This document shows, piece by piece, positions 16,843-25,318 of a DNA stretch of 64,000 nt. Within the stretch, counting starts at the first letter, position 1. Every line of letters starts with the position of its first letter. Position numbers and translations under genes: made by a program. Under the pieces are notes generated by a model, which was given only the letters and a program-made list of their open reading frames with translations, was not told the origin of the DNA and made no database searches. The DNA comes from Pseudarthrobacter sp. NamE5 (GTDB lineage: Bacteria; Actinomycetota; Actinomycetes; Actinomycetales; Micrococcaceae), in NCBI RefSeq assembly GCF_005796225.1, contig NZ_VAHO01000007.1, positions 1-64,000 of the forward strand, given 5' to 3'.

Positions 16843-19578
16843 ATGTCAATCGAGCCACTCAGCTGGGGACGTGGGTCAACACCTCACGACGCTGGGCTGA
16901 ACACAGACACCTCCGGAAGGCGGGAGGGGCAACTGTGGTCTGCCCCTGCCCGCGGCGCAAACCTTGAATCCGTTCGGACTGCACTCACCACAGAAGGCTC
17001 CCTTGGCGTGGTGATCACCGGCGGCCGCGGCGTGGGAAAGTCCTCCCTGGCCCGTGCCGCGGTAATGGACCTGGGACCGGACGTCTGGTCATTGCAGCTC
17101 CGCAGCGGGCCGGGAGGTTCCGCCACACCCTACGGTTGCCTATCCTTCCTCCTGGCGAGGCTTCCGCAGGCGTACATGGGTTCCCCCACGGCCATCCTGC
17201 GGGGCATCACGTCGCTCATTCGAAGCGACGCGGGGGGCAGGCCCTGCGTTATCACCCTGGACACATCGGGCAGCATTGACGACATGAGTGCCGGGGTGCT
17301 GCTGAACGTACTCTTGACCGGCACGGCAAAAATCATTGCTGTGGCACCGAAAATCAGTGATCTGCCTCCGGACTTCCACTGGCTTTTGACGGACCGGCGG
17401 CTGACCGAGGTCCGGCTCAGCAACCTCAACGAGCTGCAGACCCGCCAGGTTCTGTTGTCCCTGCTTGGCCATCGGGTCTCGGCGTCCCTGGTAAGCACCT
17501 ATCACCATATGGTGGGCGGCAACCCGCTGCTGCTCAAGGCGCTTGTGACCGAACAGCAGTTGTCCGGGAACCTGGTGCTGTCCGACTCCGTCTGGACCCT
17601 GCGGGACAAGGTGGTCCTCGACGGTGCCGCCAGCCTTGACGACATCGTCCGGTCCCGCTGGTCAAGGGAAACCTTGGAAGCCCGGGAAGTTATTGAAATG
17701 CTTTCCTGCGCCCGCCATGTGGAACTGTCCAGGCTAACCGCCATTTACAGCGCCGATGTCGTGGCCGACATGGAGGACGGCGGCCTGCTCGAAATCGACC
17801 AGTCCGACCATCGCTGGGTGTCCCTGCGCGAGAAATACATCGGCGACGTGGTGCGTACCTGGCTCAGCATCGCGCGGCGCCGGGAGCTGCGGGCCCTGCT
17901 CCTGGGCGGTTCCGAACCGGACCCTGCCGCGATGACAGTGGAAGAGCTGATGGCCTTTGCCGCCTGGACCCACGAATGCGAGGCGGACCTGAGCCCTGCC
18001 CTCGCCCTCGCCGCAGCAGAAGCCGCAGTCCAGCTGTTCGATCCCCGGTTCGCGCTGACCTACGCTGAAATGCTCCAGCGGAGGGACCGGCAGTGGGTTG
18101 CCGGTCAGCGCCAGAAAGCGGCCGCGTATCTGCAGTTGGATATGCCGGTCCAGGCCATGGCGGCGCTGGAGGAGATTTCGCAGCCTGAGCTGGAGGGCCT
18201 GGACGTCGGGGAATATGCCCGGGTCATAGCCGCCAAATCACAGGTAATGCTGTCGCTGCCGGAGCAGGCAGGCCGGGTGCCAAACCTGCTGCAGGAGGCC
18301 CGGAGGCGGCTGGAGGAGGCAGCGAACAACAAGGCCTGGCCGGAACCGGCTGTCATCGCAGCAAACCGGGTGGCCCTGAGCGAGTTCGAATACCGTGTAT
18401 TCGCGGGCGAGTATGCCGCCATCATTCCCGCCCTTGAGGCAGCGGCCGACCCGGCGCTGAATCCCGACACGCATTACCGTATGCACTCGGCCATCCTGCT
18501 CATGAAGGCCTTGGTCATGACGGGCCGGGAGATGGACGCACTGAGCATCCTGCGTCAGCTCGGAGGCCAAATCACCGATGCGTCCCACGTCGTGGGATTG
18601 CGGGAACGCTACACCAGGGAAGCCTACCTGGTCCTGTTGATGGCGGGACAGTGGCGGCGGTGCATCGACCTTCTGGGCCCGCAGGCAGCAGAGGAACCGC
18701 GCGGGCTCCCGTTCCGGAGTGCAGCAGCTGAGCTCGGGGCAGGCGTCGCCTATGTCTTCTCCGGCCGGGGTGCCGCCGCCCTTGAACCGCTCATCTCCGC
18801 GGCGGCGCAGCTGGAGCTTCAACCGGTGCAGGCTGCCCTCCGCTGTGCTTATGCAGCGATTGCCCTGGCACACGCCCAGACGGGCAACGCGGGGCAGGCG
18901 CGTAAGTACCTGGCCAAACTGCAGCGGGTGCCGGGGAAGTCCAGTTTCATCACCGAAAGCATCATCGAGTTCTGTTCCCTCGTGGCAGGGCGCTGGCTTG
19001 GCGATACCGATGCCGTGGCCGGCCTTAAGCAGGCCGCCCGCCACAACATGGAGGCGGGGCGCTTCACCCTGGCTGGAGTCAACCTGCTGGCCGCCACCGT
19101 GAACGGCAGCGATGCTGACTTCCGCCTGCTGGAGGAGATCGCCGGCCACCGCCAGGGTCCGCTGGCTGAGGTTTCCCGGCTGATCGCGGTGGGCAGCCGC
19201 ACCAAGGATGCCAAGATCCTCCTGGCCGGCGGCGAACTGGCGGCCACCCTGGAGCTGGATGCGGTGGAGGCGCGATGCATGGCCCTCGCCGTGGACTTTG
19301 CGCGCCAGAACAGCGATTCCCTTACCGCCCGGACAGCACAGGGCCGGTTGGACATCCTGGCCGCCACCGTGGCGAATCTTCCCATTGTGCCCAGCAGTGG
19401 AAGCCCGCTGCTGACCAGCAGGGAGCGCCAGATCGCCCGGCTGGCGGGCAGGGGTGCTTCCAACCGGGACATCGCACTGGAGATGGGCGTGTCAGTGCGC
19501 ACCGTGGAGGGCCACCTGTACCAGGTCTTCACTAAGCTCGGCGTAACTTCCAGGGGTGATCTGACTGGACTCGTCTAA
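16843..19578 (+). CDS. Large ATP-binding LuxR family transcriptional regulator (first of pair)
   Basis: A 911-aa regulator of the LAL/MalT-like type. An N-terminal STAND/AAA-type ATPase has Walker A GGRGVGKSSLARAAV near residue 61 and a beta strand VITLDTSGSI where Walker B is expected. A long helical middle, probably TPR-like, is followed by a C-terminal LuxR helix-turn-helix (LTSRERQIARLAGRGASNRDIALEMGVSVRTVEGHLYQVFTKLGV). The ATG at 16843 has GGGGATAAG upstream and a 26-bp palindrome just before that. The stop lies inside the start region of a second regulator of the same design. Such proteins switch on target promoters after binding ATP and an inducer. Inducer and targets are unknown. Confidence 0.85.
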   Translation: MSIEPLSWGRGSTPHDAGLNTDTSGRREGQLWSAPARGANLESVRTALTTEGSLGVVITGGRGVGKSSLARAAVMDLGPDVWSLQLRSGPGGSATPYGCLSFLLARLPQAYMGSPTAILRGITSLIRSDAGGRPCVITLDTSGSIDDMSAGVLLNVLLTGTAKIIAVAPKISDLPPDFHWLLTDRRLTEVRLSNLNELQTRQVLLSLLGHRVSASLVSTYHHMVGGNPLLLKALVTEQQLSGNLVLSDSVWTLRDKVVLDGAASLDDIVRSRWSRETLEAREVIEMLSCARHVELSRLTAIYSADVVADMEDGGLLEIDQSDHRWVSLREKYIGDVVRTWLSIARRRELRALLLGGSEPDPAAMTVEELMAFAAWTHECEADLSPALALAAAEAAVQLFDPRFALTYAEMLQRRDRQWVAGQRQKAAAYLQLDMPVQAMAALEEISQPELEGLDVGEYARVIAAKSQVMLSLPEQAGRVPNLLQEARRRLEEAANNKAWPEPAVIAANRVALSEFEYRVFAGEYAAIIPALEAAADPALNPDTHYRMHSAILLMKALVMTGREMDALSILRQLGGQITDASHVVGLRERYTREAYLVLLMAGQWRRCIDLLGPQAAEEPRGLPFRSAAAELGAGVAYVFSGRGAAALEPLISAAAQLELQPVQAALRCAYAAIALAHAQTGNAGQARKYLAKLQRVPGKSSFITESIIEFCSLVAGRWLGDTDAVAGLKQAARHNMEAGRFTLAGVNLLAATVNGSDADFRLLEEIAGHRQGPLAEVSRLIAVGSRTKDAKILLAGGELAATLELDAVEARCMALAVDFARQNSDSLTARTAQGRLDILAATVANLPIVPSSGSPLLTSRERQIARLAGRGASNRDIALEMGVSVRTVEGHLYQVFTKLGVTSRGDLTGLV

Positions 19579-22225
19579 CGGCCACAAGCCCACCACGGCA
19601 CACCGGTTCCTCTCCGGAAGGCGGGAGCCGCTCGAGCGGATCTGCGGTATTGTCCGGAACCTCACCAGCCAGGCGGTCTTCGTCATGGCAGGACCGGGCA
19701 TCGGAAAATCATCCCTAACCGCTGCAATCGCCGAGCGTCTCACCGGGGAACTGAACGTGCTGCAGATGCACGGGAGTTCAGCCCTGGCGGCGGTGCCGTT
19801 CGGTGTCCTGACTCCCTACACCGGCGAGCTGACGGCCGAAGAATCAGTTTCGCCCGTGGCCGTCCTGCGGTCCATGTGGAGCTACTTCGAGAAATTGAAG
19901 GCGGGCAACGGCGCACCCGTCCTGCTGGTGATTGATGATGCGCACTACCTGGACGAGGCTTCCGCGGGTGTAGTGGCCGACCTGATCTCCGCCGGGTGGG
20001 CAACAGTGGTGGCGGCTGCCAGGCCCCGGCCGGGCTTGCCCCAGCCGCTGGACCAGCTGTGGTATGACGGGCTGGCCGAGCGCGTGGACCTGCGTCCCCT
20101 GAACCGCGAACAGATTGAGGACGCGCTGGCCCACCTCCTCGACGGTACGGTTCCTGCCGCCACCGTAGACGCCGTCTGGACTGCCTCCGGAGGGAACCCG
20201 CGCCTTCTGGATGCCCTGCTGCACGATGCCGCCGAGGCCGGAATCCTGGCCAAGCGGAACGGGATCTGGATCCTGTTGGGAGCATTGCCCACGGATGGGG
20301 TGCGGCTGAAATCGGTGGTTACCAAGGATCACCTTCGGCGACGGCCGGATGAACAGGAAGCCCTGAAGCTCATTGCGCTGGCCGGCCCCGTCAGCAGGAA
20401 GGCGATCGAGGATGTCTGCGGGGCAGCGGTGGTCCGGTCCCTGCTGGACCAGCAAATGATTGTCGAAAACTCCGGCGTCCCGGCCGAGCTGACCCTGTGG
20501 AACGCCTTGTTCGCGAACGCCATCAGAAACACCATCTCGGTGTCACGCAGCCTCCAACTGCTGGAGAAACTCCGCGACCACCGGGATCCCGCTGCGCTTC
20601 GTGGCGAAGGCTGGCTGCGTTCTGTCGAATGGGCCTTGGAATGTGGCCTGCGGGTTTCCGACGCCGGGATGCTGGAGGCCGGCCGCGAGGCGCTGACACG
20701 CTTCCGCAACCAGGGTGCCCGCACTATCGTGGCCAAGGTTCACGACCCCGAACTCCTGCCGTTGGCCCAGGCCATCCGGGCACGGGCCCTCTACAACGAG
20801 GGCTCCTATGCCGAGGCTGCCATGTTGCTTGAAGACTGCTGGCCCAAGTTGGTGCACCATCCCGAGGGCCCCGCCGTGCTGTTGCTGAGGGTCTCTGCCC
20901 ACCTGGCAACCGGACAGCCGCTCGCAGCTCTGGCGGAGGCAATAAGGGGAGACGCGGAGGAGACACCGGAAGCGGCCCAGGCCTGGCAGGAGGAACTTCT
21001 GCAGTTGCTGCAGTCCGGTGCGGAGGTGGACTTCCAAGCACTCCTTACCCGAGCCGCAGATTTCAGGAACCGCAGGTCGGCAGAAGCCGGCGGTGACCCG
21101 GTCAGGGCCATTGGCGAGGCACTCCTGGCCCATGCGCTTGCTGCAGCGGGCAGGCCCGCGGAGGGACTCGATGCGGCGCTCCTGGCTGCCTCCGAACTCA
21201 CGCCCCTGGAGAACAGCCTGTTCTTCTTTCCGGAATTCGTGCTGGGACGTCTCGTGTCGGATTACCTGGCCATGGGCGAATGGGAATCGGCGGAGCGTGA
21301 GCTGGACAACTACGCTGCAGGACACGCGCGCGGAGCGGCAACCTTCAACGGCAGCCTGCAGATACTGCGCGGATATTCCATGCTGCGGCAAGGCCGGATG
21401 GAGCGCGCCTACCAACTGCTGTTGCCGGCTGTGGAAGCGCTGAGGCTCAACGACCCCCTGCAGCTGTTCCGCTTCGGCTCCGCCCTGGGCTTCTATGCCG
21501 CGGCCAGGCTGGGGGACACCGCGCAGGCGAAGCGCTTGGAACAGGACTACAAGGATGCTGTGGCCGGCAATCCCGCCCACGACTTCCTGGCCGGAGCCTA
21601 CGCCGCAGCTGCTGCGGAGTATCTGTCCCGGGACGGCAAGGGGCTCGCCTCACTGCACACGCTGGTCACCACTGCAGAGGCCTCTTCACGGAAGGGTGCC
21701 CTGCTGGAACTTCTCGCCCTCTGTTGGGACCTGGGGGACTTCTCAGTGATCCCCATGGTGCAGGAGGCAGCCCGGGGCGTGGAGGGCCGCTGGGCCGGAG
21801 CAATGCTCAAGCTTGCCACCGACTGGGAAGCCGCCAACGGGGACACCCTGATGGCCACCGCGGCCATGCTGGAGGAATCCGGCTTCGTCAACCTCGCCCG
21901 CGAGGCCTATGCCCGGGCCAGCACCGTGCTGGAGCAGTCCGGCGAGCGACGCCGGTCCCGACAGGCTGTTGCCCAGCGCGAAAAGTGCGACCACGAACTG
22001 GGTGAACGGTTCCGGGAGGGCCGTTTCATTGCGGCAGCTCCTGCCGTCCACCTGACCCGCCGCGAGCAGGACATCGTGGAGCTTGCCGTGCAGGGCCTGA
22101 CGGACCGAGAGATCGCCCAGCGGCTCATGGTGTCGGTCCGCACGGTGGAGGGACACCTGTACCGCACCTACGTCAAGCTGGGTGTGCGCAGCCGGGATGA
22201 GCTGGAGTCGGCCCTTCCCAAGTAG
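19565..22225 (+). CDS. Large ATP-binding LuxR family transcriptional regulator (second of pair), probable CTG start
   Basis: About 886 aa from a proposed CTG at 19565, with AGGGG 8 nt upstream. The first conventional start is the ATG at 19685, but that begins at MAGPGIGKSSL and removes the strand leading into Walker A. The upstream in-frame codons read FLSGRREPLERICGIVRN, then AVFV, which look like a genuine N-terminus and align in layout with the first regulator. Between the in-frame stop at 19562 and 19685 there is no ATG, GTG or TTG. The rest has Walker B VLLVIDDAHYLD, a long helical region, and a C-terminal LuxR domain (LTRREQDIVELAVQGLTDREIAQRLMVSVRTVEGHLYRTYVKLGV). It overlaps the first gene by 14 nt. 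Confidence 0.78.
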   Translation: MDSSNGHKPTTAHRFLSGRREPLERICGIVRNLTSQAVFVMAGPGIGKSSLTAAIAERLTGELNVLQMHGSSALAAVPFGVLTPYTGELTAEESVSPVAVLRSMWSYFEKLKAGNGAPVLLVIDDAHYLDEASAGVVADLISAGWATVVAAARPRPGLPQPLDQLWYDGLAERVDLRPLNREQIEDALAHLLDGTVPAATVDAVWTASGGNPRLLDALLHDAAEAGILAKRNGIWILLGALPTDGVRLKSVVTKDHLRRRPDEQEALKLIALAGPVSRKAIEDVCGAAVVRSLLDQQMIVENSGVPAELTLWNALFANAIRNTISVSRSLQLLEKLRDHRDPAALRGEGWLRSVEWALECGLRVSDAGMLEAGREALTRFRNQGARTIVAKVHDPELLPLAQAIRARALYNEGSYAEAAMLLEDCWPKLVHHPEGPAVLLLRVSAHLATGQPLAALAEAIRGDAEETPEAAQAWQEELLQLLQSGAEVDFQALLTRAADFRNRRSAEAGGDPVRAIGEALLAHALAAAGRPAEGLDAALLAASELTPLENSLFFFPEFVLGRLVSDYLAMGEWESAERELDNYAAGHARGAATFNGSLQILRGYSMLRQGRMERAYQLLLPAVEALRLNDPLQLFRFGSALGFYAAARLGDTAQAKRLEQDYKDAVAGNPAHDFLAGAYAAAAAEYLSRDGKGLASLHTLVTTAEASSRKGALLELLALCWDLGDFSVIPMVQEAARGVEGRWAGAMLKLATDWEAANGDTLMATAAMLEESGFVNLAREAYARASTVLEQSGERRRSRQAVAQREKCDHELGERFREGRFIAAAPAVHLTRREQDIVELAVQGLTDREIAQRLMVSVRTVEGHLYRTYVKLGVRSRDELESALPK

Positions 22226-22663
22226 CAGCCGCCGGTAACGGCACGGCACTGCCCCGCGCCATGGTACCGGCTGGAGCTTAGGGCTGCCCAGCCAATAGCG
22301 CCCCCGGGTACCGGCCGGTTACCCCGGTAGTACCCCGTCACCGAATTAGAGTACTGCCTACTCGTGTGCGCCCGGTCACTGCAGGATTTACTTAAGGAAG
22401 CAAAGCAACGGCAGGAAAAAGTAAGCAGAACCTGCCGGCAGCTCTGGAAGCCTCCGAAGTTTCCGGTCCCAGTGGCCGGGCCAGACGGGGCCGGCGACGT
22501 TAGAGTCTTCTGAGACCGAGACTCTCCCCCCAGCCGTCGCCGGCCCTCCTTTCCGCGGGCTGAAGCCCGGAGCGGCTGTGGCGGTTGCCCCTCCAAGGGC
22601 GGCCGCCACAGCCGTGCTGTGGGACAATTGAGTGTCATCCGTTGGCATCTCAAGGAGTAAGTC
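22226..22663. other. 438-bp non-coding region with four hairpins
   Basis: No convincing gene is present. It holds repeated GGTACCGG and TACCCCG words (22261-22340), a TACTGCCTAC motif (22352-22361), and four stem-loops: GGCAGG/CCTGCC (22410-22436); a 12-bp stem 22488-22499 with 22535-22546 enclosing a 7-bp stem 22502-22508 with 22519-22525; CGGGCT/AGCCCG (about 22557-22570); and 22573-22590 with 22597-22614 (18 bp including two T-G pairs). The last is probably a terminator. The others may be terminators, an RNA leader or a small RNA. Confidence 0.5.
22573..22614 (+). terminator. Strong hairpin upstream of sufS
   Basis: A continuous 18-bp stem (22573-22590 with 22597-22614, two wobble pairs) with a 6-nt loop. 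It lies 49 nt before the sufS start codon, so it either ends upstream transcription or belongs to the sufS leader. Confidence 0.55.
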
Positions 22664-23989
22664 TTGGCCGTAGTATCAACGCCAGCCACGCTGGAGCGTG
22701 CCTTGCCCGCTATGGATGACGCCGAGGTTCTGCGTATCCGCAACGACTTTCCGGTCCTGAATCAGCTGGTCAACGGCCAACCGTTGGTCTACCTCGATTC
22801 CGGGGCAACATCCCAGAACCCCCTGAGCGTCATTGAAGCCGAACAGGAATTCTACGAACAGCGCAATGCCGCTGTGCACCGGGGCGCCCATCACCTCGCA
22901 GTGGAGGCAACGGAGGTTTTCGAGGATGCCCGGCAGACCGTAGCGGATTTCGTCGGGGCTGACTACTCAGAGGTTATCTGGACGTCAAACGCCACCGAAG
23001 GCCTCAACCTGCTCAGCTACGCGTTCTCCAACGCAGGGATGTGGGCTGCCCAGGGCCGGGGTGATGAAAGGCTCAGGGAGCTCGCCCTGAACCCGGGTGA
23101 CGAAATCGTCGTCACTGAAATGGAGCATCATGCCAACCTGATCCCGTGGCAGGAACTCGCGTTCCGCACCGGGGCTGCACTCCGATATATCCCCGTCGAC
23201 GACGCCGGGGCCCTCCGCATGGATCTGGCCGGAGACATCATTGGACCCCGGACCAAAGTGGTGGCCTTCACCCACGCGTCAAACGTCCTGGGCGTCATCA
23301 ACCCGGTGGCGGAGCTGGTGGGGCTGGCGCGCAGGGCCGGCGCCCTGGTGGTGCTGGATGCCTGCCAGTCCGCCCCGCACCTGGCGCTGAACATCAAGGA
23401 ACTCGACGTTGACTTTGCCGTCTTCTCCGGCCACAAGATGCTTGCCCCCACCGGGATCGGCGTGTTGTACGGAAAGCAGGAGCTGCTGGACATCCTTCCG
23501 CCCTTCCTGACGGGGGGCTCCATGATCACCACCGTCACCATGGAACGCGCGGAATACCTGCCCGCCCCCCAGCGTTTCGAGGCCGGAACCCAGCGGATTT
23601 CCCAGGCGGTGGCGCTGGCTGCAGCAGCGAACTACCTGACGGAAACGGGACTGGACCGGATCCACTACTGGGAATCGGAGCTGGGCCAGCGCATGGTGGC
23701 CGGCCTGGAGGCCATTCCCGGGATTCGTGTCCTTGGCCCTGCCGCCGGGCAGGACCGCATTGGACTGGCAGCTTTCGACGTCGAAGGCGTCCATGCCCAC
23801 GACGTCGGGCAGTTCCTCGACTCAAAGGGCATCGCCGTTCGGGTGGGCCACCACTGCGCCCAGCCGCTGCACCGAAGGCTGGGGTTGACAGCCACCACCA
23901 GGGCCAGCGCCTACCTCTACAACACCACTGACGACGTCGACCAGTTCCTGAATGCCGTAGCCGGCGTGCGGGCCTATTTCCGCGCCTAG
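22664..23989 (+). CDS. sufS: SufS-like cysteine desulfurase
   Basis: A 441-aa PLP enzyme that removes sulfur from cysteine for iron-sulfur cluster assembly. Visible are the PLP-binding TSNATEGLN, the His region EMEHHANLIPW, DACQSAPH, the lysine motif FSGHKMLAPTGIGVLYG, and the SufS-type active cysteine in VGHHCAQPLHRRLG. The start is a TTG at 22664 preceded by AAGGAG. sufU follows 21 nt later, as usual for this pair. No sufBCD genes are nearby, so this may be a second sulfur-donor unit. Confidence 0.9.
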   Translation: MAVVSTPATLERALPAMDDAEVLRIRNDFPVLNQLVNGQPLVYLDSGATSQNPLSVIEAEQEFYEQRNAAVHRGAHHLAVEATEVFEDARQTVADFVGADYSEVIWTSNATEGLNLLSYAFSNAGMWAAQGRGDERLRELALNPGDEIVVTEMEHHANLIPWQELAFRTGAALRYIPVDDAGALRMDLAGDIIGPRTKVVAFTHASNVLGVINPVAELVGLARRAGALVVLDACQSAPHLALNIKELDVDFAVFSGHKMLAPTGIGVLYGKQELLDILPPFLTGGSMITTVTMERAEYLPAPQRFEAGTQRISQAVALAAAANYLTETGLDRIHYWESELGQRMVAGLEAIPGIRVLGPAAGQDRIGLAAFDVEGVHAHDVGQFLDSKGIAVRVGHHCAQPLHRRLGLTATTRASAYLYNTTDDVDQFLNAVAGVRAYFRA

Positions 23990-24010
23990 CAGGAAGACCG
24001 GAGCAACACC

Positions 24011-24460
24011 ATGAGCCTCGACCAGCTGTACCAGCAGATAATCCTGGACCATTCCAAGGCCCGGCACGGCAGCGGACTTGCCGGGACGGCAGCACCTGAT
24101 GGCACCTCCACAGGGCAATCGCACCAGCTCAACCCGGTGTGCGGTGATGAGGTTACCCTGAGGCTGGCGGTTGAGAACGGAAAGGTGGCCCAGGTTTCGT
24201 GGGACGGGGCGGGCTGTTCCATCTCCATGGCCTCCGCCTCAGTGCTGAGTGAACTGGCCGAGGGCATGACAGTGGAGGAGCTGCACCAGGCCATCGACAG
24301 CTTCCGCGAAGTCCTGCGGTCGCGGGGGAAGATTCCCGCTGATCCCGAAGTGCTGGGCGACGCAGCGGCCTTCGAAGGCGTGGCACGCTATGCCGCGCGT
24401 GTCAAGTGCGCCATGATTTCCTGGGTCGCGGCGGAGGACGCGCTGAACCAGGCCGCCTAA
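24011..24460 (+). CDS. sufU: SufU-like iron-sulfur cluster assembly protein
   Basis: A 149-aa SufU/IscU-type protein. The N-terminus LDQLYQQIILDHSKARHGSG is typical of SufU. Three conserved cysteines are present: NPVCGDEVTL, GAGCSISMASASVLSEL and RVKCAMISW. SufU proteins bind zinc and accept persulfide from SufS rather than acting as classical scaffolds. It sits directly after sufS and ends at a very strong terminator, supporting a two-gene operon. Confidence 0.92.
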   Translation: MSLDQLYQQIILDHSKARHGSGLAGTAAPDGTSTGQSHQLNPVCGDEVTLRLAVENGKVAQVSWDGAGCSISMASASVLSELAEGMTVEELHQAIDSFREVLRSRGKIPADPEVLGDAAAFEGVARYAARVKCAMISWVAAEDALNQAA

Positions 24461-24475
24461 GCCCATTGCCCGGGC

Positions 24476-24530
24476 GTGAAAAGGCCCTCCTCCCACTCAC
24501 CGGTCGGTTGTGGGAGGAGGGCCTTTTCAC
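24476..24530 (+). terminator. Terminator of the sufSU operon
   Basis: A 20-bp perfect stem (24476-24495 with 24511-24530), extended by one inner pair, lies 16 nt after sufU. The descending arm contains CCTTTTCAC and a partial copy follows. It also sits at the 3' end of the minus-strand gene at 24552, so it may act in both directions. Confidence 0.85.
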
Positions 24531-24551
24531 AGGGCCTTTTCACAGGGCTGT

Positions 24552-24773
24552 TCAGCCAAACAGTGCCATGACTCCGATCAGGGCCGTGGCGGCGCCGAGG
24601 ACCATCGAAATGCTGACCAGCACCACGTGCACGGTGAGGAATTTCGTGGCCTTACCGGCGGCGTCCCTGGCGCGCGGATCCTTCATGACCCGGCGAAGGA
24701 ACTGCGGCCAGACCACCAGCGACCAGACGCCGGCAATGATCAGGACCAGCGCAGCGAAGACGGGGAGTTCCAC
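24552..24773 (-). CDS. Small membrane protein, SCO4848-like
   Basis: A 73-aa protein with two hydrophobic segments: residues 4-23 (PVFAALVLIIAGVWSLVVWP) and about 48-70. They are joined by a basic loop (FLRRVMKDPRARDAAGKATKFLTVH). The loop and spacing match a small actinobacterial family I know as SCO4848-type; its function is unknown. It begins 3 nt after the DUF2505 gene and is probably cotranscribed with it. Confidence 0.75.
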   Translation of the reverse strand: MELPVFAALVLIIAGVWSLVVWPQFLRRVMKDPRARDAAGKATKFLTVHVVLVSISMVLGAATALIGVMALFG

Positions 24774-24776
24774 GGA

Positions 24777-25274
24777 TCAGTGGCTTTCCAGCCAGGCCTG
24801 TACCTGCTTGGCCTGCAGGTTCAGGGCCTTGGCCACCATGGGCTCCGCGGCGTCGGCAATCTTCCCGCCCAGGAACGGAACGGATGACGTCACGGCGCCT
24901 TCGAGTTCAACGCGGGTGCCGCCGTCTGCAGCCACCAGACGCTGAACTGCAGTGACGTCAACGGGAGCGCCGGCGATCTTCAGGGAGATGTTGCTCTGGC
25001 GGGAGCCGTCCGCCGCCGGGGCCTCCCACTTCTCCTCCTGGGTCACCTTCAGGTGCTCGCCCACGAACTTCCGGGCCATTTCCGGGAAGCGCGTGGTGGG
25101 CAGGGTCCGCACCGAGGTGGCGCTAAACGCTCCGGCAACGTCACCGTCAACCGTGAAGGACTCCAGCGAGCCGCCCACCAGCTGGCTGACGTGGCGCTGG
25201 AAATCCTCGTTCACCAGGACAGCGGCGACGCTGTCGACGGGATGCGGAAGGGTGGTGGTTGCGCTCAGGGCCAT
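24777..25274 (-). CDS. DUF2505 domain-containing protein
   Basis: A 165-aa soluble protein matching DUF2505, a START/SRPBCC-like fold common in actinobacteria. It begins MALSATTTLPHPVDSVAAVLVNEDFQ and contains the polyketide-cyclase-like pattern of alternating strands and a C-terminal helix (EPMVAKALNLQAKQVQAWLE). No catalytic residues are known. The ATG has GGAGG about 5 nt upstream. A hydrophobic-ligand-binding role is only a fold-based guess. Confidence 0.8.
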   Translation of the reverse strand: MALSATTTLPHPVDSVAAVLVNEDFQRHVSQLVGGSLESFTVDGDVAGAFSATSVRTLPTTRFPEMARKFVGEHLKVTQEEKWEAPAADGSRQSNISLKIAGAPVDVTAVQRLVAADGGTRVELEGAVTSSVPFLGGKIADAAEPMVAKALNLQAKQVQAWLESH

Positions 25275-25318
25275 GGGGTCCTCCTGGGACGTGGGGAACG
25301 GATTTAACTCAAAACATC

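Noticed and set aside
22364-22513. A 49-codon GTG-started frame in the gap before sufS
   Set aside because: No ribosome-binding site, contains a rare TTA codon, runs into the nested hairpin, and the product looks like no known protein.
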